A program made the translations under genes and the position numbers. Source: Gallionellaceae bacterium (GTDB lineage Bacteria; Pseudomonadota; Gammaproteobacteria; Burkholderiales; Gallionellaceae). Taken from it: 64,000 bases of DNA. The stretch lies in assembly GCA_004297065.1 (NCBI GenBank), contig SCUU01000077.1, positions 1-64,000 of the forward strand, given 5' to 3'. The notes under the pieces were generated by a model. It saw only the letters and a list, made by a program, of their open reading frames with translations, did not search any database and was not told the DNA's origin. This document shows positions 9,076-17,642 of the stretch, in pieces. Position 1 is the stretch's first letter. Every line of letters begins with the position of its first letter.

Positions 9076-10527
9076 ATGACTCTCGTTATTGACCAAGTCA
9101 GACGCGAGGCCAGCAGCCTGCTGGACTCTCAGCGCCGCGCTGAACTTGGTCAATACATGACCCCGTCGTCCATTGCGGCCTTTATGGCCTCGCTCTTTTC
9201 CTTCAACGGTCAAGCCAAATTGCTCGATGCGGGTGCCGGAGTGGGATCGCTAACCTCAGCGTTTTTGGACAAGGCATTGCAAGAAGGGGCGATAGTCGAA
9301 GCGGAAGCATGGGAGATTGACGAGATACTCGGCGGCTACCTGAAAAATACGCTAACCGATTTCGAGCATCACGGCCAAGGCAAAATCAAAGCTCACATTC
9401 ACGCCTCGGACTTTATCGAGGATGCAACCTTAGCTATCCAGTTTGATGGAGGCCAGCGTTATACCCACGCGATTCTCAATCCCCCTTACAAAAAAATATC
9501 CGCCAACTCAAAACATAGAAAACTGTTGCGAATGGTGGGGATTGAAACGGTCAACCTGTACACCGCATTCGTTGCGCTGACCGTGCTGCTGATGAAACAA
9601 GGCGGTGAAATCGTCGCCATTATTCCCCGGTCATTTTGCAACGGCAGTTACTACCGCCCGTTTAGGGATTTGGTTTTACGGAACTGCTCGATCCGCCAAC
9701 TGCATTTATTCGAGAGCCGCGATCAAGCTTTTCAGGATGATGATGTCTTGCAAGAGAACGTCATCATTCACTTGGTCAAAGGCGAACCGCAAGGCGCGGT
9801 CATTGTTTCAACCTCATGCGGCGGCAGGTTCCTAGACTGCCGTCAGGCAATCTTTAATGCCGACGCAATCGTGAAGCCAAGCGACGCGGAACAGTTCATC
9901 CACATTCCGACCGCGACAGAACAAACCAGCTCGCCAACCCACTGCACGCACACCTTGCAAGATATTGGGCTGGAAGTTTGCACTGGAGCCGTCGTGGATT
10001 TTCGGCTGAAGGATTATTGGCGCGATGAGCCCGGCGCTGACACCGCCCCCCTGCTCTATCCCCATCACTTCAACGATGGCTCTCTGTGCTGGCCGAAGCC
10101 GCACAAGAAACCTAATGCTTTGCTACTGAGTAACGATGTCCGCAAATGGCTGATGCCGCGCGGCCACTACGTGCTCGTCAAACGCTTTACCGCAAAGGAA
10201 GAACGGCGGCGTCTCGTCGCTTACTATTTGCCTTTTGATGCGCTTGATGCGGAATATATCGGCTTCGAGAATCACTGGAACGTGTTCCACATCGGCAAGC
10301 ACGGCATGGACGAAAACACCGCCAGAGGCATGGCCACTTTCCTGAACTCGACCAGCCTCGACGAGCATTTCCGTGTGTTTTCGGGACATACGCAGGTCAA
10401 TGCCACCGACCTGCGCAATATGCGCTATCCGAGCCGTGAGCAGTTGCAATTACTTGGTCAGCGCGCCAAGAATCAGCCCAATGACCAAGCCAGCATAGAC
10501 AGGTTGCTTGAAGGGCATGGATTCTAA
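9076..10527 (+). CDS. Eco57I/PstI-like N6-adenine DNA methyltransferase (orphan)
   Basis: The 483-residue protein has RRAELGQYMTPSSIAAFMAS, the QxxTP-type N-terminus of gamma/Eco57I-type N6-adenine methylases. Motif I follows (LLDAGAGVGSLTSAF, about residues 53-67) and the catalytic motif HAILNPPYKKI (about 133-143). The C-terminal half, ending FSGHTQVNATDLRNMRYP, is the target-recognition part typical of PstI/BsuBI-like methylases. No endonuclease gene follows: the next frame is a truncated RNase H-like ORF, then hpnC. It may therefore be a solitary methylase or the survivor of a restriction-modification cassette. Three bases separate it from prmB, so it is probably co-transcribed with housekeeping genes. 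Confidence 0.85.
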   Translation: MTLVIDQVRREASSLLDSQRRAELGQYMTPSSIAAFMASLFSFNGQAKLLDAGAGVGSLTSAFLDKALQEGAIVEAEAWEIDEILGGYLKNTLTDFEHHGQGKIKAHIHASDFIEDATLAIQFDGGQRYTHAILNPPYKKISANSKHRKLLRMVGIETVNLYTAFVALTVLLMKQGGEIVAIIPRSFCNGSYYRPFRDLVLRNCSIRQLHLFESRDQAFQDDDVLQENVIIHLVKGEPQGAVIVSTSCGGRFLDCRQAIFNADAIVKPSDAEQFIHIPTATEQTSSPTHCTHTLQDIGLEVCTGAVVDFRLKDYWRDEPGADTAPLLYPHHFNDGSLCWPKPHKKPNALLLSNDVRKWLMPRGHYVLVKRFTAKEERRRLVAYYLPFDALDAEYIGFENHWNVFHIGKHGMDENTARGMATFLNSTSLDEHFRVFSGHTQVNATDLRNMRYPSREQLQLLGQRAKNQPNDQASIDRLLEGHGF

Positions 10528-10790
10528 TGGTATTTCTTGGCTTTGATCCCGGTGGCATCAATAACTTTGGCTGGGCGACACTTCACGTTAATGAAGATGC
10601 CGGGTTTAATCTAGCAACCGGCGTCGTCTCCAACGCGCCCGATGCAGTCCGCCTCGCCTCACAAATGGCGACATCGGAACCTTTAGGCATCGGTATTGAT
10701 GCTCCCTTGTTCTGGGTGCAACAGGGTGAGTTGATCCATTTTGCCCCGCTGGTCGAAAAATATCCTATTGGTTCCCACAATGACCGTTAA
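10527..10790 (+). pseudogene. Truncated RNase H-fold (DUF429-like) protein
   Basis: The ATG at 10527 overlaps the last base of the methylase stop. The 87 codons open VFLGFDPGGINNFGWATLHV and contain PLGIGIDAPLFW, the first Asp-Gly-Gly strand and a following acidic strand of a ribonuclease H-like fold, as in DUF429 proteins. The reading frame then stops inside the first codons of hpnC, so at least half of a normal domain is missing. This looks like the right-hand junction of an imported cassette that truncated its last gene. The fold assignment is tentative. Confidence 0.55.
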
Positions 10791-11595
10791 ACACTACGAA
10801 AACTTCCCCGTCGCCTCTATCCTGCTGCCCAAGCGCTTGCGCCGGGCGGTGGAAATCATTTATCACTTCGCGCGGCAGGCGGACGACTTCGCGGATGAGG
10901 GCGACATGCCCGATGCGGAACGGCTAGCGAAGCTGGATGAGTTCCGCGCCGAACTGAATCGCATCGCCGCACACGAAACGCCGCGCACGCCGTTGTTCCG
11001 AGAACTTGCCGCTATCGTTCAAGAGCACCGGCTACCGCTGCAACTCTTCCACGATTTGCTCGATGCTTTCTCGCAAGACGTGGTGAAAAAGCGCTACGCG
11101 AATTTTGACGAGCTGCTGGATTATTGCCGCCGCTCGGCCAACCCGGTGGGGCGGTTGCTGCTGCATCTGTACGGAGAAGCCACCCCGACCAACCTCGCCT
11201 ATTCCGATGCCATCTGCACTTCGCTGCAACTCATCAACTTCTGGCAGGACGTCAAAAAAGATTACGCCATCGACCGCATCTATCTGCCGCAGGACGAGAT
11301 GGTGCGCTTCGGCGTGACGGAAGCGCATATCGCGGAAGGCCGGGCGGATGCGGCTTGGCAAGCATTGATGCGGTTCCAAATCCAGCGTGCGCGCGACATG
11401 ATGCACAGCGGCAAGCCGCTCGGCACCATCCTGACCGGACGCATCGGTCTGGAAATGCGCCTCATCATCGCGGGCGGATTGCGCATCCTCGCCAAACTGG
11501 ACGGCGTGCGCTACGACATGTTCGACAAACGCCCGGTATTGCGCCCGCTCGACTGGGTTATCATGTTGTTCAAGAGTGCTCCATTCAATTTCTAA
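10780..11595 (+). CDS. hpnC: Squalene synthase HpnC (hydroxysqualene-forming step)
   Basis: HpnC is a trans-isoprenyl diphosphate synthase-fold enzyme converting presqualene diphosphate to hydroxysqualene. The start MTVKHYENFPVAS at ATG 10780 matches the family; upstream codons in the same frame belong to the truncated neighbour. Aspartate-rich motifs QADDFADEGD and DVKKDYAIDRIYLP are present. The 271-residue length is normal. hpnD follows with no spacer (stop at 11593-11595, ATG at 11596). Together with hpnD and hpnE it gives squalene from farnesyl diphosphate, used for hopanoids; no squalene-hopene cyclase gene is in the window. Confidence 0.95.
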   Translation: MTVKHYENFPVASILLPKRLRRAVEIIYHFARQADDFADEGDMPDAERLAKLDEFRAELNRIAAHETPRTPLFRELAAIVQEHRLPLQLFHDLLDAFSQDVVKKRYANFDELLDYCRRSANPVGRLLLHLYGEATPTNLAYSDAICTSLQLINFWQDVKKDYAIDRIYLPQDEMVRFGVTEAHIAEGRADAAWQALMRFQIQRARDMMHSGKPLGTILTGRIGLEMRLIIAGGLRILAKLDGVRYDMFDKRPVLRPLDWVIMLFKSAPFNF

Positions 11596-12429
11596 ATGAC
11601 TCCAGACCAATACTGCCAAGACAAAGCCGCCGCCAGCGGCTCCAGCTTCTACAACAGCTTCCGTTTTTTGGACAAAGACAAGCGCCGCGCCATCACCGCG
11701 CTGTATGCCTTTTGCCGCGAGGTGGACGACGTGGTGGACGAATGCTCGGACACCAACGTGGCGCGCACCACGCTCAACTGGTGGCGCGATGAAGTTGCCG
11801 CGATATACAGCGGCAAACCGCAACATCCCGTGGCTATCGCGCTCGTCCCCATCGTCAAACAATACAACATGGCGCAGGAGCATCTGCTGGAGATCATCGA
11901 CGGCATGGAGATGGATATCGACCAGCCGCGCTATGCCGATTTCAAGGCGCTGCAACTGTATTGCTACCGCGTCGCCTCGGTGGTCGGCCTGCTCACGGTG
12001 GAAATTTTTGGTTACACCGACCGCCAGACGCTGAAGTACGCGCACGACCTCGGCATCGCCTTCCAGCTCACCAACATCATCCGCGACGTGGGCGAAGATG
12101 CGCGGCGCAACCGCATCTATTTGCCGATGGACGAGCTGCAACAGTTCGGCGTACCGGCTGCGGATATTCTCAATTCGCGCGAAACCGAAAACTTTCAGAA
12201 GCTGATGGCCTTTCAGGTCGAGCGCGCCCGCCAGTATTACCGCCAAGCGCTCGAACATCTGCCTGCCGTAGACCGCAAAGCGCAGCGCACGGGGCTCATC
12301 ATGGCGGCTATCTATCAGGCCACGCTGGACGAGGTCGTGTCCAGCGGTTGCCATGTGCTGAAAGAGCGCGTCTCGCTCACGCCGACATACAAACTGTGGC
12401 TGGCGGTCAAGGCATGGTGGAAAAGCTAA
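11596..12429 (+). CDS. hpnD: Presqualene diphosphate synthase
   Basis: HpnD condenses two farnesyl diphosphates to presqualene diphosphate. The 277-residue protein has the Asp-rich motifs FCREVDDVVDECSD (about residues 38-51) and IIRDVGEDARRNRIYLPMDE, plus SFYNSFRFLDKDKRRAITAL at the N-terminus, all typical of the phytoene/squalene synthase family. It is contiguous with hpnC and overlaps the start of hpnE by 16 nt. Confidence 0.96.
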   Translation: MTPDQYCQDKAAASGSSFYNSFRFLDKDKRRAITALYAFCREVDDVVDECSDTNVARTTLNWWRDEVAAIYSGKPQHPVAIALVPIVKQYNMAQEHLLEIIDGMEMDIDQPRYADFKALQLYCYRVASVVGLLTVEIFGYTDRQTLKYAHDLGIAFQLTNIIRDVGEDARRNRIYLPMDELQQFGVPAADILNSRETENFQKLMAFQVERARQYYRQALEHLPAVDRKAQRTGLIMAAIYQATLDEVVSSGCHVLKERVSLTPTYKLWLAVKAWWKS

Positions 12430-13997
12430 CCCCTCCCAACCTCCCCTTTTCAGGGGAGGAGCCCGCTCCCTCCCTGAGAAGGGAGGGCTGGGGTGGGTTA
12501 AGGGTTGGAGTTATCGGCGGCGGTTATGCTGGCATGGCCGCCGCCGTCACGCTTGCCGAACAAGGCATCCCCGTCACCGTCTTCGAAAGCGCCAAACAGC
12601 TCGGCGGTCGCGCACGCGGGGTGCGCATTCCAAATCCGATTCGGCAGAAAGAACAACACGCCCCTCCCTCTATCCAATTTTCTGATGGAACGACTGATGG
12701 AACAACTAGCCATCTCACTAAGCCGCACAAAACGCGGCAAGTGATTGGTTATAGCCATTCGACTAAGCCCGCAAGTGGACAAGTCGCTGGTTACCCCGGA
12801 GGGGGAAAGGGCGACCGCCCCCTGTCGGGGGATTATTTGACTCTGGACAATGGCCAGCACATCCTGCTCGGCTGCTACCGCAACACGCTCAAGCTCATCG
12901 CCCAAGTCGGCGGCAATATCGAACAGGATTTTTTGCGCTTGCCGCTGCAACTCACGCTGCACGACCGCTTTGAACTCAAAGCCCCGCACCTGCCCGCGCC
13001 GCTGCATCTGCTCGTCGCCCTGCTCGCCGCTCAAGGATTGTCCTTCGCCGAACGTCTGCAAGCGGCGCGTTTCATGCTGGCGATGCGCAAACTGAAATTC
13101 AAACTGGCGCGCGATGTCAGCGCGCTGGCGTTGCTGCGCGCCCACGGACAAAGCGAAGACCTGATCCGCCTGATGTGGGAACCTATCTGCATTTCTGCGC
13201 TGAATACGCCGACGCACAAGGCTTCCGCGCAAGTATTGCTCAACGTGCTGCGCGACAGTTTGAATGGCCGTTTTGCGGATAGCGAAATGCTGTTGCCGCG
13301 TCTGGATTTTTCCGCACTGTTCCCGGATCGGGCGGCGCAATACGTGACGCGGCACGGCGGCACGGTACTGGCTTCCTGCGGCGTGGACGCCATCATTCCG
13401 CACGACGATGGTGTCGAGTTAATCACAGCACAGGGCACACAGCATTTCAGCCACATCGTCTGCGCGGCAGCTCCCGCCAATACCGCGCGCCTGTTCCGCG
13501 CCATCCCGGCACTCGTCCCCGTCGCCGCACAAATTGATGCCATCCCCTACCAACCCATCTACACCGTGTATCTGCAATATCCCGCCCATGTCACCCTGCC
13601 GCAGCCCATGCTGGGATTCGAGCGCTGTATTGCACAGTGGTTGTTCGACAAAGGTCGGATTGCGAAACAGCGCGGCCTTATCGCCGCAGTCATCAGTGCA
13701 GAAGGACTACATCAGGAGTGGGATCACGAACAACTGGGCGAAAAAGTCGCACAAGAATTGCGCGAACAACTCGGCATCGCAGATACGCCGTTGTGGCACA
13801 AGGTCATTGCCGAAAAACGAGCCACCTTTTCGTGCAGCGTGAACCTGTCCCGCCCTATCCACACCACACCGCTTGCCAACGTAATGCTGGCAGGCGATTT
13901 CAGCGCAGGCGATTATCCGGCGACGTTAGAGGGGGCGATTTTGAGCGGGATACGTGCAGCGAATGAAGTTATTCATGCACACGTGTGTAAACGCTAG
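12414..13997 (+). CDS. hpnE: Hydroxysqualene dehydroxylase with two repeat-derived insertions
   Basis: HpnE is an FAD-dependent amine oxidase-like protein completing squalene formation. The FAD motif VGVIGGGYAGMAAAVTLAEQ is followed by LGGRARGVRI. The later LDNGQHILLGCYRNT, SALFPDRAAQYVTRHGGT and VMLAGDFSAGDYPATLEGAI are family segments. The ATG at 12414, inside hpnD, is the best start. Codons 6-28 or so (TPPNLPFSGEEPAPSL...) come from a GC-rich repeat, and residues about 73-138 come from composite repeat copy C, placed between the GRARG motif and LDNGQH. The frame is open throughout, giving 527 residues against roughly 420-450 usual. Whether the enzyme tolerates both insertions is unproven. 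Confidence 0.9.
   Translation: MVEKLTPPNLPFSGEEPAPSLRREGWGGLRVGVIGGGYAGMAAAVTLAEQGIPVTVFESAKQLGGRARGVRIPNPIRQKEQHAPPSIQFSDGTTDGTTSHLTKPHKTRQVIGYSHSTKPASGQVAGYPGGGKGDRPLSGDYLTLDNGQHILLGCYRNTLKLIAQVGGNIEQDFLRLPLQLTLHDRFELKAPHLPAPLHLLVALLAAQGLSFAERLQAARFMLAMRKLKFKLARDVSALALLRAHGQSEDLIRLMWEPICISALNTPTHKASAQVLLNVLRDSLNGRFADSEMLLPRLDFSALFPDRAAQYVTRHGGTVLASCGVDAIIPHDDGVELITAQGTQHFSHIVCAAAPANTARLFRAIPALVPVAAQIDAIPYQPIYTVYLQYPAHVTLPQPMLGFERCIAQWLFDKGRIAKQRGLIAAVISAEGLHQEWDHEQLGEKVAQELREQLGIADTPLWHKVIAEKRATFSCSVNLSRPIHTTPLANVMLAGDFSAGDYPATLEGAILSGIRAANEVIHAHVCKR
12428..12500 (+). repeat. GC-rich double-hairpin repeat (TAACCCCTCCC type), copy 1
   Basis: The ends TAACCCCTCCC and GGGTGGGTTA are mirrored. 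Inside are two hairpins, CCTCCCC-TTTTC-AGGGGAGG and CCCTCCC-TGAGAA-GGGAGGG. It lies between the hpnE start codon and the FAD motif and is translated in frame. A second copy lies at 46294-46372. Confidence 0.85.
12659..12812 (+). repeat. Composite palindromic repeat, copy C (tandem, inside hpnE)
   Basis: Two inner units lie in tandem. C1 has arms AGCCA/TGGTT, TCACT/AGTGA and stem GCCGC/GCGGC. C2 has AGCCA/TGGTT, CGACT/AGTCG and a degenerate inner stem (GCCCGC ... GGAC). C1 differs from the other copies at two stem positions with matching changes on the opposite arm. The reading frame used by hpnE (TTSHLTKPHKTRQVIGY) differs from that in copies A and B, yet is also stop-free. Flanking sequence CCCCTCCCTCT ... 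CCCGGAGGGGG is the outer repeat. Confidence 0.8.
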
Positions 13998-14159
13998 TGT
14001 CGCAAACCAGAAATAACGGGACAAATGAAACGGGTGGATTTTTTTGTCAGGCAAGGCGCAGACCCACAGCCGTATGGGGTATACGGCAAGGGGGTGCAAC
14101 GCGGCATGGCGAAAAAAGACGCCGTTTCATGTTTCGTTATTTCTGGTTTGCGACACTAG
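13994..14159. mobile_element. MITE-like element with 21-bp perfect terminal repeats, CTAG flanks
   Basis: TGTCGCAAACCAGAAATAACG is mirrored perfectly at the right end, and CTAG occurs on both outer sides (13994-13997 and 14156-14159), as expected for a 4-bp target duplication of the IS5 type. The inner region contains CCGTAT/ATACGG and the modules AAGGCGC and GCAACGC, which are shared with the elements at 46958 and 57161. It carries no gene. The left CTAG contains the hpnE stop codon, so hpnE is not shortened. amtB ends 5 bp to the right. Confidence 0.8.
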
Positions 14160-14163
14160 GCTC

Positions 14164-15366
14164 TTACCAGCCCGACTCACGCTCCGGCGTCGCAGTAATT
14201 TTGTGGATGCTGAGGTCGGCACCGTTAAACTCCTCTTCGGCGTCGAGGCGAATACCCACGGTCTTTTTCAATACGCCATAAACGGCAAAGCCTCCAGCCA
14301 GGGCAATGCCGATACCGAACAATGTGCCGACAAGTTGCGACATGAAGCTGACGCCGCCGACGCCGCCCAAAGCCTTGGTGCCGAATATGCCCGCAGCAAT
14401 ACCACCCCAGGCACCGCATAAGCCGTGCAACGGCCATACGCCGAGCACGTCGTCGATCTTCCAGCGGTTCTGCGTCAGGGTAAACATCCACACGAACAAG
14501 CCGCCCGCGACGACGCCCACAATCAGCGCCCCCAGCGGGTGCATCAAATCGGAGCCCGCGCACACTGCAACCAGCCCGGCCAGGGGGCCGTTATGGGCAA
14601 AGCCGGGATCGTTTTTCCCCAACCACAAGGCAGCCAGCGTGCCACCGACCATTGCCATCAGGGAATTGACCGCGACCAAGCCGCTGATCTTGCCGATCTC
14701 TTGTGCGGACATGACGTTAAAGCCGAACCAGCCTACGCTCAGTATCCATGCTCCGAGCGCAAGGAATGGGATACTGGAAGGCGGGTGGGCGGAGATGCGC
14801 CCTTCCTTGTTGTAGCGCCCGCGCCGCGCACCCAGCAGCAGTACTGCGGCCAAACCGATCCAGCCGCCCACCGCATGCACCACGACCGATCCTGCAAAAT
14901 CATGGAACTCGGCACCGAACGCTGCATTCAGCCAGTCTTGTATGCCGAAGCGGTGGTTCCATGCGATGCCCTCAAAGAAGGGATACACGAAGCCGACCAG
15001 CATGAAAGTCGCGGCTTGCTGCGGATTGAATTTGGCGCGTTCGGCAATACCGCCCGAAACGATGGCGGGAATCGCCGCCGCAAAGGTGAGCAGGAAAAAA
15101 AACTTCACCAGCTCATAACCGTTCTTCTGCGCCAGCACGTCCGCCCCGCTGAAAAAATTCACACCGTAAGCGATGCTGTAGCCGATAAAAAAATACGCCA
15201 AGGTCGAGATGGCAAAGTCGGTGAGTATTTTGACCAGCGCATTGACCTGGTTCTTTTTGCGTACCGTGCCCAATTCCAGAAACGCGAAGCCCGCATGCAT
15301 CGCGAGCACCATAATGGCGCCAAGAAGAATAAACAGTGCATCGCTGCCAACTTTCAGGTTTTCCAT
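14164..15366 (-). CDS. amtB: Ammonium transporter
   Basis: This 400-residue Amt channel has about eleven membrane helices. The conserved pore residues are visible: HDFAGSVVVHAVGGWIG carries the Asp and first pore His, and WPLHGLCGAWGGIAAG carries the second pore His. There is no cleavable signal peptide (start MENLKVGSDALFILLG). No glnK/glnB gene is adjacent, unlike the usual glnK-amtB pair. A sigma-54 type promoter lies just upstream (15399-15414), which indicates NtrC control under nitrogen limitation. Confidence 0.94.
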   Translation of the reverse strand: MENLKVGSDALFILLGAIMVLAMHAGFAFLELGTVRKKNQVNALVKILTDFAISTLAYFFIGYSIAYGVNFFSGADVLAQKNGYELVKFFFLLTFAAAIPAIVSGGIAERAKFNPQQAATFMLVGFVYPFFEGIAWNHRFGIQDWLNAAFGAEFHDFAGSVVVHAVGGWIGLAAVLLLGARRGRYNKEGRISAHPPSSIPFLALGAWILSVGWFGFNVMSAQEIGKISGLVAVNSLMAMVGGTLAALWLGKNDPGFAHNGPLAGLVAVCAGSDLMHPLGALIVGVVAGGLFVWMFTLTQNRWKIDDVLGVWPLHGLCGAWGGIAAGIFGTKALGGVGGVSFMSQLVGTLFGIGIALAGGFAVYGVLKKTVGIRLDAEEEFNGADLSIHKITATPERESGW

Positions 15367-15398
15367 AGTTTTCTATAGTCGCAAACAGCGGAACGGAA

Positions 15399-15414
15399 TG
15401 CAAGTTCCGCCCCA
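15399..15414 (-). promoter_or_regulatory. Sigma-54 (-24/-12) promoter of amtB
   Basis: The minus strand reads TGGGGCGGAACTTGCA. GG and GC have the exact 10-base spacing of the sigma-54 consensus TGGCACG-N4-TTGCA, with mismatches only at positions 4 and 5 and an intact TTGCA. Transcription would start near 15388, giving a leader of about 20 bases to the amtB start at 15366. Sigma-54 control of amtB is well established in proteobacteria. No convincing NtrC site was found. Confidence 0.7.
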
Positions 15415-15539
15415 GTAACACGTAAGACCGGTTTAAAAAGATTTTATTAAGCCAGATTGGGTGACATGCATCCCTAAATTCACTATGGGTGTCTTGTAAA
15501 TTTATGCGCACCACGATGGCACCTTTACTCAGTGCGGCG

Positions 15540-16082
15540 CTACGCCCGATTACAGAGCACCTTCTCCAGCCAAAACAAACCGACGATCGTTTTGCTGTCG
15601 GTAATTTTTCCCGACAGTACCCACTCGATTGCCTCAATCGGGGACAACTCGAACACTTCCAGAAACTCACCCTCGTCGAGCTGGCGTCCTTGGTGCGTCA
15701 GCCCGCGCGCCAAGAAATATTCCATTTTCTCATCGGAGAATCCGATACAAGGCCATGCGCTTGAAAGATGCGCCCACTCGCGCGCCACATAGCCGGTCTC
15801 TTCCAGCAATTCGCGCTGTGCCGTCAGCAGCATGTCTTCGCCGTGATCTATTTTGCCGGCGGGCAACTCGATGAATTCCCGCTGCGCTGCATAGCGGAAC
15901 TGGCGCTCCATCACCAGATTGCCGTTATCCAGCAAAGCGAGGATAGCCACGGCACCGGGATGTTTGATGTACTCGCGCGTGCCGATACTGCCGTCGGGCA
16001 ACTGTGCATGGTCTTTATGCACTTGAATGAAATTGCCCGCATACACCAGCGCGGTATCCAGCTGCGTCTCTTTTAAATCCAT
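15540..16082 (-). CDS. NUDIX hydrolase, ADP-ribose pyrophosphatase type
   Basis: The 180-residue protein carries a complete Nudix box, GKIDHGEDMLLTAQRELLEE followed by TGY (G-x5-E-x7-REL-x-EE-x-G), which binds Mg2+ for diphosphate hydrolysis. The context REYIKHPGAVAILALL and ERQFRYAAQREFIELPAG upstream of the box is that of NudF-like ADP-ribose/ADP-sugar pyrophosphatases. The ATG at 16082 (MDLKETQ) is chosen; upstream in-frame codons fall in the nuo terminator. It lies downstream of the nuo operon but behind a strong hairpin, so it is probably transcribed separately or by read-through. Confidence 0.85.
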   Translation of the reverse strand: MDLKETQLDTALVYAGNFIQVHKDHAQLPDGSIGTREYIKHPGAVAILALLDNGNLVMERQFRYAAQREFIELPAGKIDHGEDMLLTAQRELLEETGYVAREWAHLSSAWPCIGFSDEKMEYFLARGLTHQGRQLDEGEFLEVFELSPIEAIEWVLSGKITDSKTIVGLFWLEKVLCNRA

Positions 16083-16100
16083 TCGAATATCCCAGCAAAC

Positions 16101-16128
16101 AAACACTCCCGCCGTGGCGGGAGTGTTT
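16101..16128 (-). terminator. Intrinsic terminator of the nuo operon
   Basis: AAACACTCCCGCC and GGCGGGAGTGTTT form a perfect 13-bp stem with a 2-nt loop, 24 bases after the nuoN stop. On the minus strand it is followed by a T-rich tract (GTTTGTTTG). It separates nuo from the NUDIX gene. Confidence 0.8.
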
Positions 16129-16152
16129 CATCAATCAGTCTTGCGCGCAGGG

Positions 16153-17604
16153 TTAGTGCAGCAACAACGACTGCTGGACCGCAACCGCGCACACCGACAT
16201 CAAGGTGCCCGGCAAGATACCCAACGCCAGCACCGCAAAACCGTTGATGGAAATCAACAGGCTGCTGTCCGGCTGCATATAGATACGTCCGTGGCTTTCC
16301 GGCGCATCGAAATACATCAGCTTCACAATGCGCAGGTAGTAGAACGCGCCGATCAGCGAGAACAGCACCGCCATGATAACCAGCGGGATGTGCCCCGCCG
16401 CCACGGCCGCATTCAACACCGAGAACTTGGCGTAGAAACCCACTGTCGGCGGCACGCCGGCCATAGAGAACATCAACAGCAGCATCATGAATGCGAGCCA
16501 CGGGCTGCGTTGGTTGAGTCCCTTGAAGTCGTTGATGCTGTCCGCTTCGAAACCTTCGCGCGACAGCAGCATGATCATGCCGAATCCGCCCAAACTCATC
16601 AGCACATAAACCACGGCATAAAACATGGCCGAGCCGTAACCTTCGACGCTGCCGCTCAGCACGCCGACCAGCAGGAAGCCCATGTGGGCGATGGTCGAAT
16701 ACGCGAACATGCGCTTGATGTTGATCTGCGCAATCGCGCTGATGTTGCCCACCGCCATCGACAGTACGGCCAGTATCGCCAGCATGCCCGACCAGTGGAT
16801 CATCAGCGGCTGCATACCTTCAACCAGAATGCGCATCACGAAAGCGAATGCGGCCAGCTTGGGCGCGGTACCGATGAGCATGGTCATCGCGGTCGGCGCA
16901 CCGTGGTATACGTCGGGCACCCACATATGGAAAGGCACGGCACCCAGCTTGAAGGCCAGACCGGAAACGATGAACACCAGGCCGAACACCAGCAGCGCCT
17001 TGTTGGGAACGCCATGCCGGATCGCCGCAGAAACGGCGTTCACATCCAGCGTACCCGTAGCGCCGTACAGCATGGACATGCCGTACAGCAGCAGGCCGGA
17101 GGCCAGCGCGCCAAGAATGAAGTATTTCATCGCCGCCTCTGTTGCCGTCGCGGAATCGCGTTGCAAGGCCACCATTGCATACAAACTGAGCGACAGCAGT
17201 TCCAGACCGAGATACAGCGTGAGGAAGTGGCTGGCGGAGATCATCACCATCATGCCCAACAGCGCGAACAGCACCAAAGCAAGGAACTCGCCGGAGAACA
17301 GGCCGCGCGCCAACAGGTAGGTGCGCGAATACACCAGCATCATGGACACCGCCAGATAGCTCAACAGCTTCAACACGTCGGACATCAGGTCATCCACAAA
17401 CATGTTGTGGAACAGATGCGCCACGCCATTGTGGTGCGTCGCCACGGTAATCAGCGAGCAGCCCAGCAAGGTGATCTGCACCAGCAAATAGGTCACGGTT
17501 TTGGTGCGGCCGGAAGTGAACAGATCCGCGATCAGGATCACACTCACCATCGCCAACAGAAAGATTTCTGCGTAGGCGGGAAACAGGGTGGACAAGAAAC
17601 TCAT
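16153..17604 (-). CDS. nuoN: NADH-quinone oxidoreductase subunit N
   Basis: NuoN is one of the three antiporter-like proton-pumping subunits of complex I. The 483-residue, 14-helix protein has the conserved broken-helix and lysine region, for example [35 protein letters not shown] and [16 protein letters not shown] in shortened form ([19 protein letters not shown]). It is the last gene of the 14-gene operon, 38 nt after nuoM and just before the terminator. Confidence 0.97.
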   Translation of the reverse strand: MSFLSTLFPAYAEIFLLAMVSVILIADLFTSGRTKTVTYLLVQITLLGCSLITVATHHNGVAHLFHNMFVDDLMSDVLKLLSYLAVSMMLVYSRTYLLARGLFSGEFLALVLFALLGMMVMISASHFLTLYLGLELLSLSLYAMVALQRDSATATEAAMKYFILGALASGLLLYGMSMLYGATGTLDVNAVSAAIRHGVPNKALLVFGLVFIVSGLAFKLGAVPFHMWVPDVYHGAPTAMTMLIGTAPKLAAFAFVMRILVEGMQPLMIHWSGMLAILAVLSMAVGNISAIAQINIKRMFAYSTIAHMGFLLVGVLSGSVEGYGSAMFYAVVYVLMSLGGFGMIMLLSREGFEADSINDFKGLNQRSPWLAFMMLLLMFSMAGVPPTVGFYAKFSVLNAAVAAGHIPLVIMAVLFSLIGAFYYLRIVKLMYFDAPESHGRIYMQPDSSLLISINGFAVLALGILPGTLMSVCAVAVQQSLLLH

Positions 17605-17642
17605 ATTTTCCTCAAGTGCGAATGGCTCGGTTTAGCGGCAAT

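Noticed and set aside
15500-15525. NtrC-binding site near amtB
   Set aside because: GCACCACGATGGCAC resembles half of the consensus but the second half is in the wrong orientation.
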